Source: Rhizobiales bacterium Ga0077537
GTDB lineage: Bacteria > Pseudomonadota > Alphaproteobacteria > Rhizobiales > Hyphomicrobiaceae
DNA length: 64,000 bases
Assembly (NCBI GenBank): GCA_001464955.1
Contig: LNEM01000029.1
Location: 1 to 64,000 of the forward strand
Reading direction: 5' to 3'
The first letter of the stretch is position 1. Each line of letters starts with the position of its first letter. Under the pieces are notes generated by a model that searched no databases, was not told the origin of the DNA, and worked only from the letters and a program-made list of their open reading frames with translations. Of this stretch, positions 20,094-29,258 are shown in pieces. A program made the position numbers and the translations under genes.

Positions 20094-21260
20094 ATGCAAT
20101 CCGGAACGATGGTCTTCACGGCCATGAACCGCGTCATCTTCGGCAAGCCGGCGGCGACGGCCCTTGCCGAGGAGGCCGAGCGGCTCGGCGCGCGCCGGGT
20201 GTTCGTGCTCGCCGGCGGGACGATCAATCGCAAGACCGACGAGATCGAGAAGGTCCGGGCCGCTCTCGGCGAGCGGTTCGCGGGCGTGTTCGACCACATG
20301 CCGGCGCATTCGCCACGGGACGCCGTCGTGGCGTGCGCGAACGCGGCCCGGGATGCCGGGACCGACCTCATGGTGTCGTTTGGCGGCGGCTCGGTCACCG
20401 ACGGCTGCAAGGCCGTCACCATCTGTCTCGAACACGACGTGCGCGATGTCGACGGCCTCGAGGCGTTCCGCAGCGTCGTAAAGGACGGCAAGCGGCACAT
20501 CCCGGAGTTCCGGGCGCCGCGCGTGCGCCAGATCGCCGTGCCGACGACGCTCTCGGCGGGTGAGTTCAATGCCCGGGCGGGCGTCACCGACACCCGGCTC
20601 AAGCTCAAGCAGAGCTACATGAACCGCGGCATCGTGCCGGAAAGCGTCATCCTCGACCCGGCCGTCACCGTGCACACGCCCGAGTGGCTCTGGCTTTCGA
20701 GCGGGGTGCGCGCGGTCGATCACGCCGTCGAGACTTATCTCTCGATCGATGCCAACGACTACAGCGACGGAACGGCGCTGCAGGCGCTCCGCTGCCTCGG
20801 CGACGGGCTGCCCCGCGTCAAGGCGGACCCGGGCGATCTCGACGGGCGGCTCCGTTGCATGATGGGGGCGTGGCTCTCGATGGTCGGGATCGTCGCGGGC
20901 ACACGTCTCGGAGCCAGCCATGCCATCGGCCACATCCTCGGTGGCTCGGCCGGGGTGCCGCACGGGCATACGTCATGTGTGATGCTGCCCTACGTGCTCG
21001 ACTACAATCTCTCCGTGAACGCAGCGCGGCAGGCGGAGATCTCGACCGCAATGGGACACGCCGGGGCGCCGGCCTCGGCGGTTCTGGACCGGTTCATCGC
21101 CGGGCTCGGGATGCCGCGGACCTTGCGCGACGTGAAGGTCGCTGAGGCCGATCTGCCGCGCCTCGCGCAGAACTGCATGCTCGACGACTGGACGTTCTCC
21201 AATCCCAGAAAGATCACCTCGCCGGAGCAGGTCATGGAGATCCTGCGCGCGGCCTATTGA
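20094..21260 (+). CDS. Iron-type alcohol dehydrogenase (maleylacetate reductase-like), copy 1
   Basis: A group III (iron-containing) dehydrogenase of 388 residues. The NAD-binding loop is SFGGGSVTDGCKA, followed by VPTTLSAGEF. The metal-site region includes HAVETYL, then GASHAIGHILGG and VPHGHTSCVMLP. The family includes maleylacetate reductases, which would fit the two hydrolases upstream. It has the best ribosome binding site of the operon (AGGAGG, six bases before ATG). A paralog lies tail to tail 22 bases downstream on the other strand. Confidence 0.85.
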   Translation: MQSGTMVFTAMNRVIFGKPAATALAEEAERLGARRVFVLAGGTINRKTDEIEKVRAALGERFAGVFDHMPAHSPRDAVVACANAARDAGTDLMVSFGGGSVTDGCKAVTICLEHDVRDVDGLEAFRSVVKDGKRHIPEFRAPRVRQIAVPTTLSAGEFNARAGVTDTRLKLKQSYMNRGIVPESVILDPAVTVHTPEWLWLSSGVRAVDHAVETYLSIDANDYSDGTALQALRCLGDGLPRVKADPGDLDGRLRCMMGAWLSMVGIVAGTRLGASHAIGHILGGSAGVPHGHTSCVMLPYVLDYNLSVNAARQAEISTAMGHAGAPASAVLDRFIAGLGMPRTLRDVKVAEADLPRLAQNCMLDDWTFSNPRKITSPEQVMEILRAAY

Positions 21261-21282
21261 GGGGCCGAGGCGCCCGGCAGGA

Positions 21283-22452
21283 TCAGGCGGCGATCTCGAG
21301 GATCTCCATCACCTCGGCCGGGCCCGCGATACGACGCGGGTTGCGCGGCACCCACGGCGTGCCCATGGCGCCTTCGGCGATGCGGGCGAAATGCTCACGC
21401 CCGACGCCGACGGCAGCGAGACTACGGGGCATCCCGAGCCCCGCGATGAACGTATCGAGCACGTCGCCGGCATCAACGCCAGCCTTGCCCATGGCTGCGG
21501 CCACCAACGCCTGTCGATCCGCGTTCGCGCTCCGGTTCCAGCGCATGACGGCTGGAAGCATGATGCAGGACGTATGCCCGTGGGGCACGCCGAAGGCAGC
21601 GCCGAGCACGTAGCCGATGCCGTGGCTCGCACCCATCGGTACGCCCGCCCCCAATGGCCCCATCGACAGCCACGATCCGAGCTGGCAATCGAGACGGGCG
21701 GCCAGATCGGACGGGTCGGCTTTCACCTTAGGAAGGCCGTGGGCAAGGAGCGCCAGGCCCTGCAACGCCTGGGCATCACCGTAGGGATTGGCCTCGGCCG
21801 AGCAAATCCCCTCGACGCAATGATCGACGGCGCGAATACCGGTCGATAGCCAGAGCCACTCGGGCGTGTGCACGGTCACGGCCGGATCGAGTACGACGGC
21901 TTGCGGGATCATGCCCGCGTGACGGAACAACTCCTTCACCCGGGTGCGTTCGTCGGTCACGCCCGCAATGCCGGAGAACTCGCCGGCCGACAGCGTCGTC
22001 GGCACACTGATCTGGCGAACGGTTACCGGTTGCAACGGCGGAGGCCCCATCACGCCATCGGGCCCGGGCACCGGCCGGAAGGCATCCATCGCATCCGGGG
22101 TCGTGATGCCGTTGGAGAGGCAAAGCTGCACGGCCTTGGCGCCATCGGTGACAGAGCCGCCGCCGATCGTCACGATCAGATCGGCCTTCGCCTCGCGGGC
22201 CTCGCGTGCAGCCTCGATGACGGCGGAGCGCGGCGTATGTGCGGGCATCGCGGCGAACAGGCCCGCGCAGCGATTGCCAAGCGCCGAGCGCACGCGCGAC
22301 ACCTCGTCGGTCGAGCGGGAGAGCGTGCCGGAGGCCATGAGGAATACGCGCGTCGCGCCGGCTCGCTGCGCGATCTCTGCGACGGCCTCTGCCGCAGGTC
22401 GGCCGTAGATCACTTCCTCCATGCGTCCGAAGGCAATCCGTCCCGATTTCAT
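21283..22452 (-). CDS. Iron-type alcohol dehydrogenase (maleylacetate reductase-like), copy 2
   Basis: A 389-residue paralog of the dehydrogenase at 20094-21260. It shares TIGGGSVTDGAKA, VPTTLSAGEFSG, HTPEWLWLSTGIRAVDHCVEG, MGASHGIGYVLG and VPHGHTSCIMLP. The ATG at 22452 follows GGAGGG. The two genes converge, so they are separately transcribed and may respond to different substrates. The metal-binding Asp and His positions look intact in both copies. Confidence 0.85.
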   Translation of the reverse strand: MKSGRIAFGRMEEVIYGRPAAEAVAEIAQRAGATRVFLMASGTLSRSTDEVSRVRSALGNRCAGLFAAMPAHTPRSAVIEAAREAREAKADLIVTIGGGSVTDGAKAVQLCLSNGITTPDAMDAFRPVPGPDGVMGPPPLQPVTVRQISVPTTLSAGEFSGIAGVTDERTRVKELFRHAGMIPQAVVLDPAVTVHTPEWLWLSTGIRAVDHCVEGICSAEANPYGDAQALQGLALLAHGLPKVKADPSDLAARLDCQLGSWLSMGPLGAGVPMGASHGIGYVLGAAFGVPHGHTSCIMLPAVMRWNRSANADRQALVAAAMGKAGVDAGDVLDTFIAGLGMPRSLAAVGVGREHFARIAEGAMGTPWVPRNPRRIAGPAEVMEILEIAA

Positions 22453-22595
22453 GCAACGCCCTCCAAAACTCATGCGTGCATGAAGGTATCGGCTCGATCG
22501 CGCAATTCAAGCCTGGCCGCTGCCGCTCATGTCGGAACGCAATCGCACCCGGCGGCGTTACCCCTTCGTCAGCAAACGACGAAAGGACAACACCA

Positions 22596-22898
22596 ATGAA
22601 CAGTCGATTTGCAGGGGGCCTGTTCGGACTGGGCCTTCTCGGACTCGCATTGGCGACGCCGTCTCCCGTGCAGGCCGCCAGCGTCGGCGTGCCGACGCTC
22701 AGCGGCATGGCATCCCCAACCACGGACGCTCAGTACAGGCGCGACCGGTCGCTGCGCCCGCATGATCGCCGCCGGCGCTACGTTCCGGGCCGACGCTACG
22801 ACTCGCCGCCGCCCCGCTGGCGCCGGTACGGCTCGCGGCCAGGGAACTGGCGCCGTCGCGGATGCGTCGTCGTCGGGCCGGTGTGGTTCTGCCCGTAA
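22596..22898 (+). CDS. Small secreted arginine-rich protein, unknown function
   Basis: A 100-residue open frame. It has a clear signal peptide (residues 1-27, ending VQAAS), a short spacer, and a mature part dominated by Arg, Pro and Tyr in an RRRRY/PPRW style, ending GCVVVGPVWFCP. The closing pair of Cys flanking a hydrophobic run is typical of small exported basic proteins in Hyphomicrobiales. AAAGGAC lies about ten bases before the ATG. No function is known to me. It is flanked by the divergent dehydrogenase and the convergent CoA transferase gene. Confidence 0.6.
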   Translation: MNSRFAGGLFGLGLLGLALATPSPVQAASVGVPTLSGMASPTTDAQYRRDRSLRPHDRRRRYVPGRRYDSPPPRWRRYGSRPGNWRRRGCVVVGPVWFCP

Positions 22899-22979
22899 CG
22901 CGGCCGACGATGTGAGTTTATCGGGTCGGGATGCGCCTCAAGCGCGTCCCGATCGCCGCTTCGGTCGGCCCGGCCGACA

Positions 22980-24248
22980 TCAGACGAGCGCGTCCGACGC
23001 CTCGAGCAGGCCTCGGCGGAAATCCGGGTGGGCGATCGCGATCAAGGCGCGCGCCCGCTCGCCCACAGATTTCGCTCGCAGATCCGCAATGCCATACTCG
23101 GTGATCACGACGCCGGCCTCGCCGCGCGCGGTGGTGACGACGCCATCCCTGAGGCGGGGCACGATGCGGGAGACCTTGCCGCCGCGCGCCGTGGAGGGCA
23201 GCGCCACGATCCCCAGACCGCCCGCAGACAACTGGCAGCCGCGCATGAAATCCGCGTGGCCGCCGATCATGCCGATGGACCGGCCACCCGCCGTCTCGGC
23301 ATTCATCTGGCCTGTGAGATCCACTTCGAGGGCCGTATTGATGCCGATGAAGTCCGGCAGTGCGGCCATGACGGCCACGTTGTGCGTGTGACGCGGCGAG
23401 CGCACCCGAAGCCGCTCGTTGCGATGCGCCCAGCGATAGGCCCGCTCGGTGCCGAGAATGCCGGCGGTGACGGTCAACCCCGTGTCGACGGGCTTTCGCG
23501 CATTGGTGATGGCGCCTGCCTCGATGAGGGCCACGATGCCGTCACCCATGGTGCCGGTGTGGACGCCGAGATCGCGCTTGCCGACGAGCGCGGCTAGGGC
23601 GGCCTCGGGGATCGCGCCGAGGCCGACCTCGATCGTCGCGCCATCGGGCACCAGTGTCGCGACGAGGCGGCCGATCTCCCGCTCCACGTCACCGATGGCG
23701 GGGACCGGCATCTCGACCGGTGGTCGCGAGACGTGCATGCTTCGTGTGATGCGGTCGGGGGCGACGGACGTGTCGCCGAATGTGACCGGCATGCGGTCGT
23801 TGATCTCGGCGACCACAACGCGCGCTGCGGCGACGGCATCGGCGATGTAATCCGCGAGGATGCCGAGATTGTAGGCGGCGCCGTCCGGGGACAGGGTGGC
23901 GAGGGCGACGTCTACAGGCAAGGTGCGGCGGCGGATGGCTTCGGGAATGGCCGAATAATTCATCGGCAGGGCGTCGAGATTGCCGAGATCCTGGAAACGG
24001 CGCGTGGTCCCCGCCCCGCCGAACGCCCGAACGGCGACACGGGCCGAAAAGCGCGGCGCGGCGAGGGTTTCGGTCAGGGTCAGGCCGAGGATTGCGCGAC
24101 AGCCCTCCGGCAAGCTGTCGAGCTCGTCGTTGAGCCGCTCGAGCAACGCGACGGGCTCGGACTGGCCCGCTCCCCACATCAGCGTGTCGCCCGAATGGAC
24201 GAGATCCGCGATGAGGAGGCCAGTCGTGGGAGATGCGCCGCACGTCAC
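22980..24248 (-). CDS. Acetyl-CoA hydrolase/transferase family protein
   Basis: A class I-type CoA transferase of 422 residues related to 4-hydroxybutyrate or acetate CoA transferases. It has VHSGDTLMWGAGQSEP near the start, then EVGLGAIPEAALAAL, DLGVHTGTMGDG, GINTALEVDLTGQMNAE and the C-terminal VVITEYGIADLRAKS. The catalytic Glu of this family should be the one in the INTALEVDLTGQ region. The frame is open for another 150 codons upstream, but that part is antisense-like. GTG at 24248 overlaps the stop of the MFS gene by four bases and gives a normal family length. Confidence 0.85.
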   Translation of the reverse strand: MTCGASPTTGLLIADLVHSGDTLMWGAGQSEPVALLERLNDELDSLPEGCRAILGLTLTETLAAPRFSARVAVRAFGGAGTTRRFQDLGNLDALPMNYSAIPEAIRRRTLPVDVALATLSPDGAAYNLGILADYIADAVAAARVVVAEINDRMPVTFGDTSVAPDRITRSMHVSRPPVEMPVPAIGDVEREIGRLVATLVPDGATIEVGLGAIPEAALAALVGKRDLGVHTGTMGDGIVALIEAGAITNARKPVDTGLTVTAGILGTERAYRWAHRNERLRVRSPRHTHNVAVMAALPDFIGINTALEVDLTGQMNAETAGGRSIGMIGGHADFMRGCQLSAGGLGIVALPSTARGGKVSRIVPRLRDGVVTTARGEAGVVITEYGIADLRAKSVGERARALIAIAHPDFRRGLLEASDALV

Positions 24249-25504
24249 AGGTCGATCCCCTTTGCGGCCATCGAGCGCCGACAGTAGCTCACCAGGAAGT
24301 AGACCGAGACGGTGCCGATCCAGGCGCTGACCGCTCCGATCCACATGGCATCCGGGGGCGACATGCGCGAAATGACAGCGGCGAATGCGATCGGCGCGGC
24401 GGCGTTGACGATGCTCTGGGGCACGGACAGGAGGCCCATGTAGGTGCCGAACTCCTTCGATCCGAAGAGCGCGAGCGGCAGCGTGTTGCGGGCTACGGCA
24501 AAAAGGCCGTGGCCGAGCCCCATCAAGATACAGAACATGACGGCGGTCGAGAACGAGATGCCGAGCGGTAGCAATGCGGCGAAGGAGGCGCTGACGAACA
24601 GCGACGACAGGAGCGTCGTCGTCAGGATCGAGTGACGGCCGCCGCTGATGAGTTCGCCGAGACGCGCGAGCGCCTGACACGGGCCGACGATCGCCCACAG
24701 ACCGATGGCTTGAGCCATGGTCAGACCGGAAGCCTGGAAGATGTCGATCACCTGCAGGTAGAGGCCCCAGGTGATGAAGCCTTCAGTACAGAGCCAGATG
24801 GCCAGCAGGATGAAGGCACGGCGCCGCTGGGCCGGATCGAGGACGCCTTCGGGCGGGAACTGCTTCGCCGTTGGACGCTCGCCGGCCGGTCGAACCGGCG
24901 GCTCGGTTGTGACCTGGCGCGGCCGCAGGACGAGCCAGTGCAGGGGCGCGCAGATGCCGATATGGAGGACGGCGAACACGAGATAGGCCCAGCGCCAGCC
25001 GCCATAGCCGAGCAGCCACGCGTTCAATGGCAGGAAGATCGTGCCCGTCAATCCCGACAGCAGCATGAGGCTGGTGATCGCCTGCCGGGCATTGGAACCG
25101 ACGACCTGGACGAGCCCCGGCATCGCCGCGTTGCCGAGCATCATCGGCGTCGCGATGCCGACGATCATCCAGCCGATCATGTAGGTGACGAGGTCGAAGG
25201 CGAAGCTCTGCACGAGCATCGCGGCGGCGGCAATGAACGAGCCGACCACCATCACCGGACGCGCGCCGAGGCGGTCAACCAGCTTGCCCGTGCGCGGCGC
25301 GACGAGAGCTGACGTCAGCAGCATCACCGTTATGCCGCCAAAGACCCACTCGCGCGCGAGGCCAAGGTCGTTGGCGATCGGCGTTCCGAAGATGGGAAGC
25401 GCCGAAAACGACGTCCCCCATCCGATGATCTGGGTCGTGCCGAGACCGGCGACCACCTGGAACGACGGCTTGCGCGCCGCAGCGACGAGGGAGGCCACCT
25501 GCAC
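24245..25504 (-). CDS. MFS transporter (oxalate/formate antiporter-like)
   Basis: A 12-helix major facilitator of 419 residues. The N-terminal segment GLGTTQIIGWGTSFSALPIF and the loop RTGKLVDRLGARPVM between helices 2 and 3 are clear. The central cytoplasmic loop with RPRQVTTEPPVRP is hydrophilic, and a second half of six helices follows. The coupled CoA transferase gene suggests uptake of a small organic acid that is then activated to its CoA ester; that substrate idea is inference. Confidence 0.85.
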   Translation of the reverse strand: MQVASLVAAARKPSFQVVAGLGTTQIIGWGTSFSALPIFGTPIANDLGLAREWVFGGITVMLLTSALVAPRTGKLVDRLGARPVMVVGSFIAAAAMLVQSFAFDLVTYMIGWMIVGIATPMMLGNAAMPGLVQVVGSNARQAITSLMLLSGLTGTIFLPLNAWLLGYGGWRWAYLVFAVLHIGICAPLHWLVLRPRQVTTEPPVRPAGERPTAKQFPPEGVLDPAQRRRAFILLAIWLCTEGFITWGLYLQVIDIFQASGLTMAQAIGLWAIVGPCQALARLGELISGGRHSILTTTLLSSLFVSASFAALLPLGISFSTAVMFCILMGLGHGLFAVARNTLPLALFGSKEFGTYMGLLSVPQSIVNAAAPIAFAAVISRMSPPDAMWIGAVSAWIGTVSVYFLVSYCRRSMAAKGIDL

Positions 25505-25579
25505 GTCAGCGCCTTTCCAGCGTCGCTCCGCTACTGTTCAGACGTCATCCGACGACGCGTCGCCATCAGACCCAGCACG

Positions 25580-26296
25580 TTATGCAGCGGCCGCTTTCTT
25601 CTGGAAGCGGAGCAGCGTGAACAGGCCCATGGGGCGCAATGTCATGCGGCTCGTCTCGACGAGGTCGTCGCAGACCATCACCTTGTCGACATCGAACACC
25701 GGATGCCAACCGAGCTTCGACGCGAACGGCGCCATGCGGCGCTCGACCCAGCCGCGGACCCCGCTCTCCTCACTGAAGTGATTGAGCAGCAGGACCTGAC
25801 CACCGGGCTTGCAGACGCGGGCAACCTCGCGCATGACCGCCACAGGGTCGGGGACGACCGTCATCACGTACATGGCGACGACGGTGTCGAAGGACGCATC
25901 AGGGAAATCCAGGGCGGCTGCATCCATCTCGTGCAAGCCCGCGACGTTCTCGAGCCCATCGGCGGCAACACGCTCACGCGCGCGCTCCAGCATGTCGGGC
26001 GAGATGTCGATACCGACGATCTCCAGCTCAGGCTTGTAGTTCGACAGGGACAGACCCGTACCGACCCCTAGTTCCAGCACCTTGCCAGAGCTGAGGTTCA
26101 CGTACTCGACCGCCTGGCGGCGGCCCTCGGTCGTGATGCGGCCGAACGTATTGTCATAGACGGGGGCCCAGCGGCGATACGCATCCACCACCTTCGCCTC
26201 ATCGAGACGGTGTACCGCCCGGTTGCGCTGCCCAAGCATCGCGCGCCCCAGAAGGCCCGGCAGTCCACGGCTGCCGTCTCGCGTCGACAAACTCAT
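25580..26296 (-). CDS. SAM-dependent methyltransferase (PmtA-like)
   Basis: A 238-residue class I methyltransferase. The SAM-binding motif I is VLELGVGTGLSL, followed by VGIDISPDML, MDAAALDFPDASFD and the post-motif RVCKPGGQVLLLNHF. The N-terminal AYRRWAPVYDNTFG and the overall layout resemble the Rhodobacter/Sinorhizobium phosphatidylethanolamine N-methyltransferase PmtA, which makes phosphatidylcholine. UbiE-like quinone methyltransferases are the alternative. ATG at 26296 follows GGAGGACGC; the open frame continues upstream to 26431 without good signals. Confidence 0.75.
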   Translation of the reverse strand: MSLSTRDGSRGLPGLLGRAMLGQRNRAVHRLDEAKVVDAYRRWAPVYDNTFGRITTEGRRQAVEYVNLSSGKVLELGVGTGLSLSNYKPELEIVGIDISPDMLERARERVAADGLENVAGLHEMDAAALDFPDASFDTVVAMYVMTVVPDPVAVMREVARVCKPGGQVLLLNHFSEESGVRGWVERRMAPFASKLGWHPVFDVDKVMVCDDLVETSRMTLRPMGLFTLLRFQKKAAAA

Positions 26297-26381
26297 GCGT
26301 CCTCCATCATCCCACGCCGCAGGCCCGCTGACGTCCGAACGGAGCCAGCGCCTGTCGTCACTCACGAGGCCGAAGGCCCCC

Positions 26382-27611
26382 TCATCGCACGTCAGCAGGG
26401 GCTTGGCCCGCGCTGTCTTCCCCGAAACCATGCGGCAGCGGAACCGACGCGACCGTGCCGTCTATCCAGCCACCACCCAACATACGGCTGCCAGCGCCGC
26501 CATCCTCGTAGATGACGCAGGCCTGGCCACGCGCAACGCCGAATTCCCCGTCCGCCAACGCCACTTCCACACCGTCCGCGTGCTTTTCGACACGCGCAAG
26601 CCGCGGCGGTTGAGACGAACGCACACGGGCATACACCGGGCGGGCCTCTGACACAAACCTGTCAAATAATCCTTCCCCCAGCCAATTGAAGTCCCGCAGG
26701 CGAATTCGCCGCGTCAGGAGGCTCTCGCGCGGGCCGACGATGACGCGCCGGCGCGTCGCATCGAGCGCGACGACGTAGAGCGCGTCGCCCGTCGCAACGC
26801 CGATGCCGCGCCGCTGGCCGACGGTGAAATGCAGAATTCCCTTGTGCGTTCCAAGCGTTCGCCCATCGACGTGAACGATATCGCCCGGTTCCGCAGCGCC
26901 GGGGCGCAAGCGCTCGATCACATCGGCATAGCGGCCGCCGGGTACGAAGCAGATGTCCTGGCTATCCGGCTTCGCTGCGACTTCAAGACCAGCGTCGGCG
27001 GCAAGCCGACGCACGCTGTCCTTGCTCAAGCCACCGAGCGGAAAGCGAACGAACTCGAGATCTGCGGCGCGAGTCGCGAACAGGAAATAGCTCTGATCGC
27101 GGTCACTATCGGCGGCACGAAAGAGCGCCGGGCGGCCATCGACCCGCCGCCAGCGGATATAATGCCCGGTGACGAGAGCCGCGGCATCGAGCTTGCGGGC
27201 GGCTGCCGCCAGATCGCCGAACTTCACGTCCTGATTGCAGGCGACACAGGGGATCGGCGTTTCGCCACGCAGGTAGCTGTCGGCGAATTCGTCGATGACT
27301 GCGGTCCGGAAACGACTTTCGTAGTCGAACACGAAATGCGGGATGCCGATCGCCTCAGCGACAGAACGTGCGTCGTGGATGTCCTGGCCGGCGCAGCAAG
27401 CGCCCTTTCGCTGGACGGCTGCACCATGATCATAGAGCTGGAGCGTGATGCCGACGACGTCGTAGCCGAGACGGCGCAGAAGGACGGCCACGACCGAGCT
27501 GTCGACACCACCCGACATGGCCGCAACGACGCGGCTGCCGCGCGGAATCCCATCGAGCGACGCGATGACCGTGCCGAGGTCCGGCACATCGATGTCAGTC
27601 ACAGAATTCAT
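26382..27611 (-). CDS. mnmA: tRNA-specific 2-thiouridylase
   Basis: This enzyme adds sulfur to U34 of tRNA Lys, Glu and Gln. The 409-residue protein begins with the PP-loop [13 protein letters not shown], then [11 protein letters not shown] in the form common in alphaproteobacteria. [13 protein letters not shown] and the catalytic Cys region [11 protein letters not shown] follow, with the C-terminal beta-barrel from [17 protein letters not shown] onward. The ATG at 27611 gives a family-like N-terminus. The methyltransferase follows about 85 bases downstream on the same strand. Confidence 0.94.
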   Translation of the reverse strand: MNSVTDIDVPDLGTVIASLDGIPRGSRVVAAMSGGVDSSVVAVLLRRLGYDVVGITLQLYDHGAAVQRKGACCAGQDIHDARSVAEAIGIPHFVFDYESRFRTAVIDEFADSYLRGETPIPCVACNQDVKFGDLAAAARKLDAAALVTGHYIRWRRVDGRPALFRAADSDRDQSYFLFATRAADLEFVRFPLGGLSKDSVRRLAADAGLEVAAKPDSQDICFVPGGRYADVIERLRPGAAEPGDIVHVDGRTLGTHKGILHFTVGQRRGIGVATGDALYVVALDATRRRVIVGPRESLLTRRIRLRDFNWLGEGLFDRFVSEARPVYARVRSSQPPRLARVEKHADGVEVALADGEFGVARGQACVIYEDGGAGSRMLGGGWIDGTVASVPLPHGFGEDSAGQAPADVR

Positions 27612-27815
27612 GGGTCGGGTCGATTGCGTTCGAGGCTCTGACGGCCGGATGACCAAGGATATGGCCGCCGACGGTCTCACATCCGCGCGACCCTAGGCGC
27701 GGAGCGATCCTCACGCAACTGCGATGACGGCTTTTCAGGCAGCCGATTCGACCAAGAGCGATCGCCTGCCCGTCCCGCTCAGGGGATGTGCAGTCGCCAC
27801 GCTCAGCTCCGACCA

Positions 27816-28172
27816 TCAAAGATGGGCGCGCACGCGATGGCGCCACTCCGGCTCACGGTCTGTCGGGGTCAACGTATCGCTGGCGGAATAGGGCTCCAGC
27901 CGGCCTGCCGGAACGGTCGACGCCGGCGTCTCTCCCGACAGGCGCTCGTTGACGAGTTCGCGCGCCATGTGAGCAGCGACGCCCGCCTTCACCTTGAACA
28001 CCTCCCAGTGCGCATGGGCCTCCTTGCAGAGCGTTTCGTTCCGCTCGCAGAAGGTCGCCGCGCGATGGAGCGCGTGCGACGCCGTCTGGTAGAGCTTGGC
28101 CTGCTCACGGGGATCGCTCGGCATGACCGCTACGATGACGGCAATCAGAAAGGCAGATCTGATCAGGAACAT
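27816..28172 (-). CDS. DUF5330 family protein
   Basis: A 118-residue small protein, MFLIRSAFLIAVIVAVMPSD at its start (a single membrane or signal helix). A helical region with CERNETLCKEAHAHWEVFKVKAG and two Cys follows, then a closing DTLTPTDREPEWR. This is the DUF5330 pattern of Hyphomicrobiales. Function is unknown; the N-terminal helix suggests a periplasmic or inner-membrane location. It is divergent from the peptidoglycan-binding protein gene. Confidence 0.75.
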   Translation of the reverse strand: MFLIRSAFLIAVIVAVMPSDPREQAKLYQTASHALHRAATFCERNETLCKEAHAHWEVFKVKAGVAAHMARELVNERLSGETPASTVPAGRLEPYSASDTLTPTDREPEWRHRVRAHL

Positions 28173-28448
28173 GACACCTATCCCAAACTCCGGTTCGCCC
28201 CGGACCCGAGACCCACAATACTGAAGAATGGCGACAATGCCGGAAACGCTCACGCGTCAATTCTCGTAAAATTGCGGCCTCTGCGTTCACAATTTGCAAA
28301 TGAACTGTCACCCCACGCAAAAGGCCCAGACCCGGGCGTCTGGAAAGAAGCTGTTAAGCATTCCGGGCTATCAGCGGGGTTGGCCTCGGCGGCGACTTTC
28401 TGGCGGGATTGGCCGCCTCCGGGCATGGCGATGTGTGGGGAGGCCGTC

Positions 28449-29228
28449 GTGCCGATTTCGCCCTTTGTTGCCCGATCGGCGCTAGTTGCCTTCGCAGCCA
28501 TCGGCGCTGGCGTCGCAACCAATCTTCTCTATCTGCAGGACGGTGCGAGGGGTCCGGCGAGCGGTCGAACCGCAGCACAGCACAATACGCTCCAGAGCGA
28601 TGCCGAGCGCTTGAGGAAGATGGCGCTCGAAGCGGCGGGACTGCCCGATCCGTCGCAAGGCGAGCCAAGCCGGGCGACGCCTGCACTCCCAGCGGCGGGG
28701 CCAGCGGTCAGGATCGGCAGTTTTGCACCGTCGGCCGGGAGCATCGGCCTCAGCGCCATGCCGGGTCTCGACGCCGGGGAGGCGCGGCGCGCGACGGTTC
28801 GGTCCATCCAGGGCGAGTTGCATCGGCGGGGATATGCGCCAGGCACGGCCGACGGCAGTGTCGGTCTCGTCACGCGGGCCGCCGTGATGGCCTACGAGCA
28901 CGACCAGGGCTTGCCACTGACTGCGGACCCCTCGCCCGAGATCCTCGCCCATCTGAGGCATGGAACGTCGGCTCCCGGAGCCGCGATCGGCCTCGACGGT
29001 CTGCCGACGCCGCCGGCCGGCCATGCCGAACAGGTGATCCGCTCGGTGCAGACGTCGCTCTCGCGGCTCGGCTACCTCGGACGCGTGACAGACAGCGCGA
29101 CGCCCGAGCAGACGCTGCGCGCCATTCGGGAATTCGAGATGGACAACGGCATGGTGCCGAGCGGGCGCATCTCGGCGCCGCTCGTCGTGAAGCTGGCGAA
29201 ACAGCTGAAGGCGCCGCGGCCGGACTGA
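28449..29228 (+). CDS. Peptidoglycan-binding domain protein, membrane anchored
   Basis: A 259-residue protein with an N-terminal membrane helix (SALVAFAAIGAGVATNLLYL), a low-complexity spacer, and two peptidoglycan-binding type 1 repeats. These start near VRSIQGELHRRGYAPGTADGSVG and VIRSVQTSLSRLGYLGRVTD. I chose GTG at 28449 because GGGGAGG precedes it with ideal spacing; an in-frame ATG at 28425 has no such site. It is likely anchored in the inner membrane facing the cell wall. The 276-base gap to the divergent DUF5330 gene holds no other gene I can see. Confidence 0.75.
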   Translation: MPISPFVARSALVAFAAIGAGVATNLLYLQDGARGPASGRTAAQHNTLQSDAERLRKMALEAAGLPDPSQGEPSRATPALPAAGPAVRIGSFAPSAGSIGLSAMPGLDAGEARRATVRSIQGELHRRGYAPGTADGSVGLVTRAAVMAYEHDQGLPLTADPSPEILAHLRHGTSAPGAAIGLDGLPTPPAGHAEQVIRSVQTSLSRLGYLGRVTDSATPEQTLRAIREFEMDNGMVPSGRISAPLVVKLAKQLKAPRPD

Positions 29229-29258
29229 GCCGCGCCGCGACGGCTGCCACTGCAGGCA

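Noticed and set aside
24249-24698. N-terminal 150-codon extension of the CoA transferase
   Set aside because: It overlaps the MFS gene in another frame, is Arg/His-rich without domain features, and a GTG overlapping the MFS stop gives normal family length.
27786-28448. Long N-terminal extension of the peptidoglycan-binding protein
   Set aside because: It runs over the divergent DUF5330 gene and intergenic DNA; the GTG at 28449 has a clear ribosome binding site and gives a membrane helix at the start.
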